From contig CAJGBT010000007.1 in the NCBI GenBank assembly GCA_904501665.1, positions 1 through 32,101 of the forward strand: a stretch of DNA of 32,101 nt, given 5' to 3'. Position 1 is the stretch's first letter. Every line of letters begins with the position of its first letter. Both the position numbers and the translations under genes were made by a program. The notes under the pieces are model-generated. The model had not been told where the DNA came from. It searched no databases and worked only from the letters and a program-made list of their open reading frames with translations. This DNA comes from an uncultured Bacilli bacterium (GTDB lineage Bacteria > Bacillota_I > Bacilli_A > Mycoplasmatales > Mycoplasmoidaceae). Below, piece by piece: positions 30,567 to 32,101 of the stretch.

Positions 30567-30980
30567 ATGAGATTTTTTATTAAAAGTAAAGATTTAATCA
30601 GTAAAATAGAACAATTTAATGAAGTCTTTTCCTTAGATTTATCATTAGATGATGGTGCTATTAAATGAACTAAATATTTAGATCCAGTTTCATTACACTT
30701 ATTTGGTATAAGTTATATAGATTTTATAAAGAGCAATCAAATTACTTTTCCATCTCCGCCAGGTATGTTAGAAAAATATTACAATTTTTTTGTTTTACTT
30801 TTGAATAATCTTAAACATTTAACTTCATTTGAAGTACCAAATGAAATTTACTGCTCTACATTAGATGTTCTTGAAACATTTCAAGATTTTTTAAAACTCA
30901 ATAACTTCTTTGTTAAAAAAGAAAAAACAAGAATTAGAAATACGGAAATTTGATATCACTTCATTTTTCCAGCTATCTAA
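30567..30980 (+). CDS. Hypothetical protein, 137 residues, downstream of tRNA-Lys
   Basis: Not recognised. The frame opens at ATG 30567 (M-R-F-F-I-K-S-K-D-L) and ends at TAA 30978-30980, just before a terminator. Another ATG at 30563 leads to a stop after six codons. Two Trp codons are TGA. The product is soluble, rich in Phe and Leu, with no signal peptide or known motif. There is no obvious promoter between the tRNA and the gene, so its mRNA may arise by 3' processing of a tRNA-Lys precursor and have a leader of about 18 nt. Confidence 0.65.
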
Positions 30981-31011
30981 AAAAAGCCCCTAGAAAAACT
31001 AGGGGTTTTTA
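30981..31011. terminator. Bidirectional intrinsic terminator between convergent genes
   Basis: CCCCTAG (30987-30993), loop AAAAA, CTAGGGG (30999-31005), with an A run before and T run after. It serves both the tRNA-Lys unit (+) and degV (minus); the degV stop codon lies in its T tract. Confidence 0.9.
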
Positions 31012-31899
31012 TTTTTTATGTTTATAAACATTAATAGTTGTCAATCCAATTCCAACAGAATGTCGTAGTACATGTACTAAAATTGGCATTGGTGTTAACC
31101 TTATTTTAATTTGTTCACTTGCAATATTAAAAATTTTTGCAATCTTTTTTTGAATAGACTTTAACTCCTCTTGGGTTAATAATGAATTATATAAATATAA
31201 GAATTTTATGGTTTCTCCGTCTAATTTACCATTAAAAGATTTTTTTGCTGTTTCAGTTATTTTGTTTCAAATCTCATCTCATTTTCTAGTTAAAACACTA
31301 GTTGATTTATTTTTTTCCTCACACAAGACAACAGGATATGTTTTAGTTAACTTTAAAATTTTTACTAATATCTTTGGTGCTCGTCCACCTTTTAGTAGTC
31401 CTGAAACATCTTTTGGAGAAAATAAAATAATAGATCTTTCTGAAATATCAAAAATTAGTTTTTGTAATTCATCATAGGTAACATTACTATTTTTTGATAA
31501 CAATTGAGAAACTTCTCGAACTTGAGATTCAATAGTTGAAGCAATAGCATTAGAATTAAAAATTCATAAATTTTGATATTTTTCCATCAAACATTTTGAT
31601 GTTTCAAACTGACTAGTAAATCCTGGTGCAGCTGAAATATAAATAACTCGCTCATATGTTTTCAGGAAGGGTTTTAAATATTCTTCAAGTAATGCTTCTG
31701 GGACAAAACTTGTTTTTTGTTCATTACCTGATTCAATTAAACTACAAATCTTATCTTTTTGACTTTCACTAAAATCATCTTTAATTAGATTACCATCTAA
31801 ATCTGAAATAGTATAAGGAACAACAAATAAATCAAATTCCTTAATAAAATCATCAGCAACTGTAGACATTGAATCAATTATAATTTTCAATTTTTTCAT
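31009..31899 (-). CDS. DegV-family fatty-acid-binding protein
   Basis: Cytoplasmic protein of the DegV family; several members bind fatty acids and feed FakA-type fatty-acid kinases. The 296 residues match the family. The N-terminus K-I-I-I-D-S-M-S-T-V-A-D-D-F corresponds to the family's D-S-x-x-D-L ligand loop. Later come F-V-P-E-A-L, Y-I-S-A-A-P-G-F-T-S-Q-F, and L-L-K-G-G-R-A-P-K-I (family G-R-I/A segment). The C-terminal domain ends in V-L-R-H-S-V-G-I-G-L-T. Three TGA codons are read as Trp. A -10 box TATAAT (31919-31914) lies 14 nt before the ATG. Confidence 0.9.
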
Positions 31900-31913
31900 A
31901 TATTAATAATATC

Positions 31914-31919
31914 ATTATA
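31914..31919 (-). promoter_or_regulatory. -10 box for degV
   Basis: Minus-strand TATAAT, 14 nt from ATG 31899; the leader would be about 8 nt. Confidence 0.45.
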
Positions 31920-31980
31920 TTAGTAAATTGACCTTTTTATAAAAACAAAATAAATAATTTGTTCCCAAATTGAATTATTA

Positions 31981-32070
31981 AGTGCAACGCCTTTGATAAA
32001 ATAAAGGTGGAGCACTTTTTAATTTTGTAAATATATAAAAAAGTGCCCCCTTTAGTACGGAAAGGGAGCA
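31981..32070 (+). repeat. Two GC-richer hairpins at the left end of a probable insertion sequence
   Basis: AAGTGC (31981-31986) pairs with GCACTT farther on, with an inner CCTTT/AAAGG, followed by TTTTT. A second dyad, TGCCCCCTTT/AAAGGGAGCA, lies just before the following ATG. Both share the AGTGC/GCACT word. Such structures at the border of a transposase gene can block read-through transcription from outside. The element type is inferred from the start of its gene. Confidence 0.4.
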
Positions 32071-32073
32071 ATT

Positions 32074-32101
32074 ATGTTATACACTCAAATAACTCATGAT
32101 G
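32074..32101 (+). mobile_element. Start of a probable IS30-family transposase gene, cut by the window end
   Basis: ATG 32074 follows AAAGGGAGCA, a good ribosome-binding site. Only nine residues are visible (M-L-Y-T-Q-I-T-H-D), which resemble the usual IS30 transposase opening (M-x-Y-x-x-L-T-x-x-E-R). The assignment depends on this short match and on the hairpins upstream. Confidence 0.4.

Noticed and set aside
1..32101. CRISPR arrays or long tandem repeats
   Set aside because: No regularly spaced direct repeats were seen; only short AT-rich microrepeats are present.

Overview
The window reads as chromosomal DNA of a wall-less Mollicute. It is very AT-rich, and UGA must be read as tryptophan in almost every gene; read with the standard code, most genes break into fragments. 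The order tmk-holB-mnmE-tatD and the giant FtsX-type permease beside an ABC ATPase recall the M. pneumoniae/M. genitalium lineage. The lipoprotein and an invertible promoter are reminiscent of Mycoplasma (Malacoplasma) penetrans and relatives. The species is an inference.

Layout. 1-175 is an unassigned, less AT-rich edge. 185-855 (minus) is ppa followed by tRNA-His(GUG) and a terminator. 1001-2818 (+) is a coiled-coil, Asn-rich gene split by one in-frame TAA, followed by a YebC-family gene. 3535-5082 (minus) is a tandem-NBD ABC protein. 5135-7813 holds tarJ (+), a phosphate acyltransferase (minus) and tarI (+), which together predict CDP-ribitol synthesis. 7848-11668 is an operon of a 95-residue unknown, tmk, holB, mnmE and tatD. 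11696-18748 holds an ABC ATPase, a DnaQ-like protein and a 1684-residue permease. 18799-21134 (minus) is a two-gene restriction-modification operon: a C5-cytosine methyltransferase and an HNH-type endonuclease. 21633-24314 is a DUF885 lipoprotein with a zinc-site motif. 24466-30413 holds a DEAD-box helicase, a two-TM protein, nusA, ylxR and infB. 30473-30980 is tRNA-Lys(CUU) plus a small unknown gene. 31009-31899 (minus) is degV. The right edge looks like the start of an IS30-like element.

Main discovery. A 90-bp segment (21135-21224) lies between two perfect 20-bp inverted repeats (21115-21134 and 21225-21244). The left repeat is inside the 5' end of the methyltransferase reading frame, which here has no start codon and an in-frame TAG just outside the repeat. 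The segment carries a TATAAT box and an ATG pointing away from the methyltransferase. Flipping the segment on paper puts that promoter and ATG-AAA exactly in frame with the methyltransferase, giving an N-terminus of M-K-N-S-H-N-N-N-Y-K before the FEAFSGIGA motif. The sequence therefore shows an ON/OFF inversion switch that supplies both promoter and start codon to a restriction-modification operon, captured in the OFF state. The endonuclease start overlaps the methyltransferase stop (TAATG), so both genes should switch together.

Other points. TarI/TarJ in an organism without a peptidoglycan wall suggests a ribitol-phosphate capsule or glycolipid. Many genes have TATAAT only 3-14 nt before ATG, so short-leader or leaderless mRNAs appear common here, and the switch uses the same layout.
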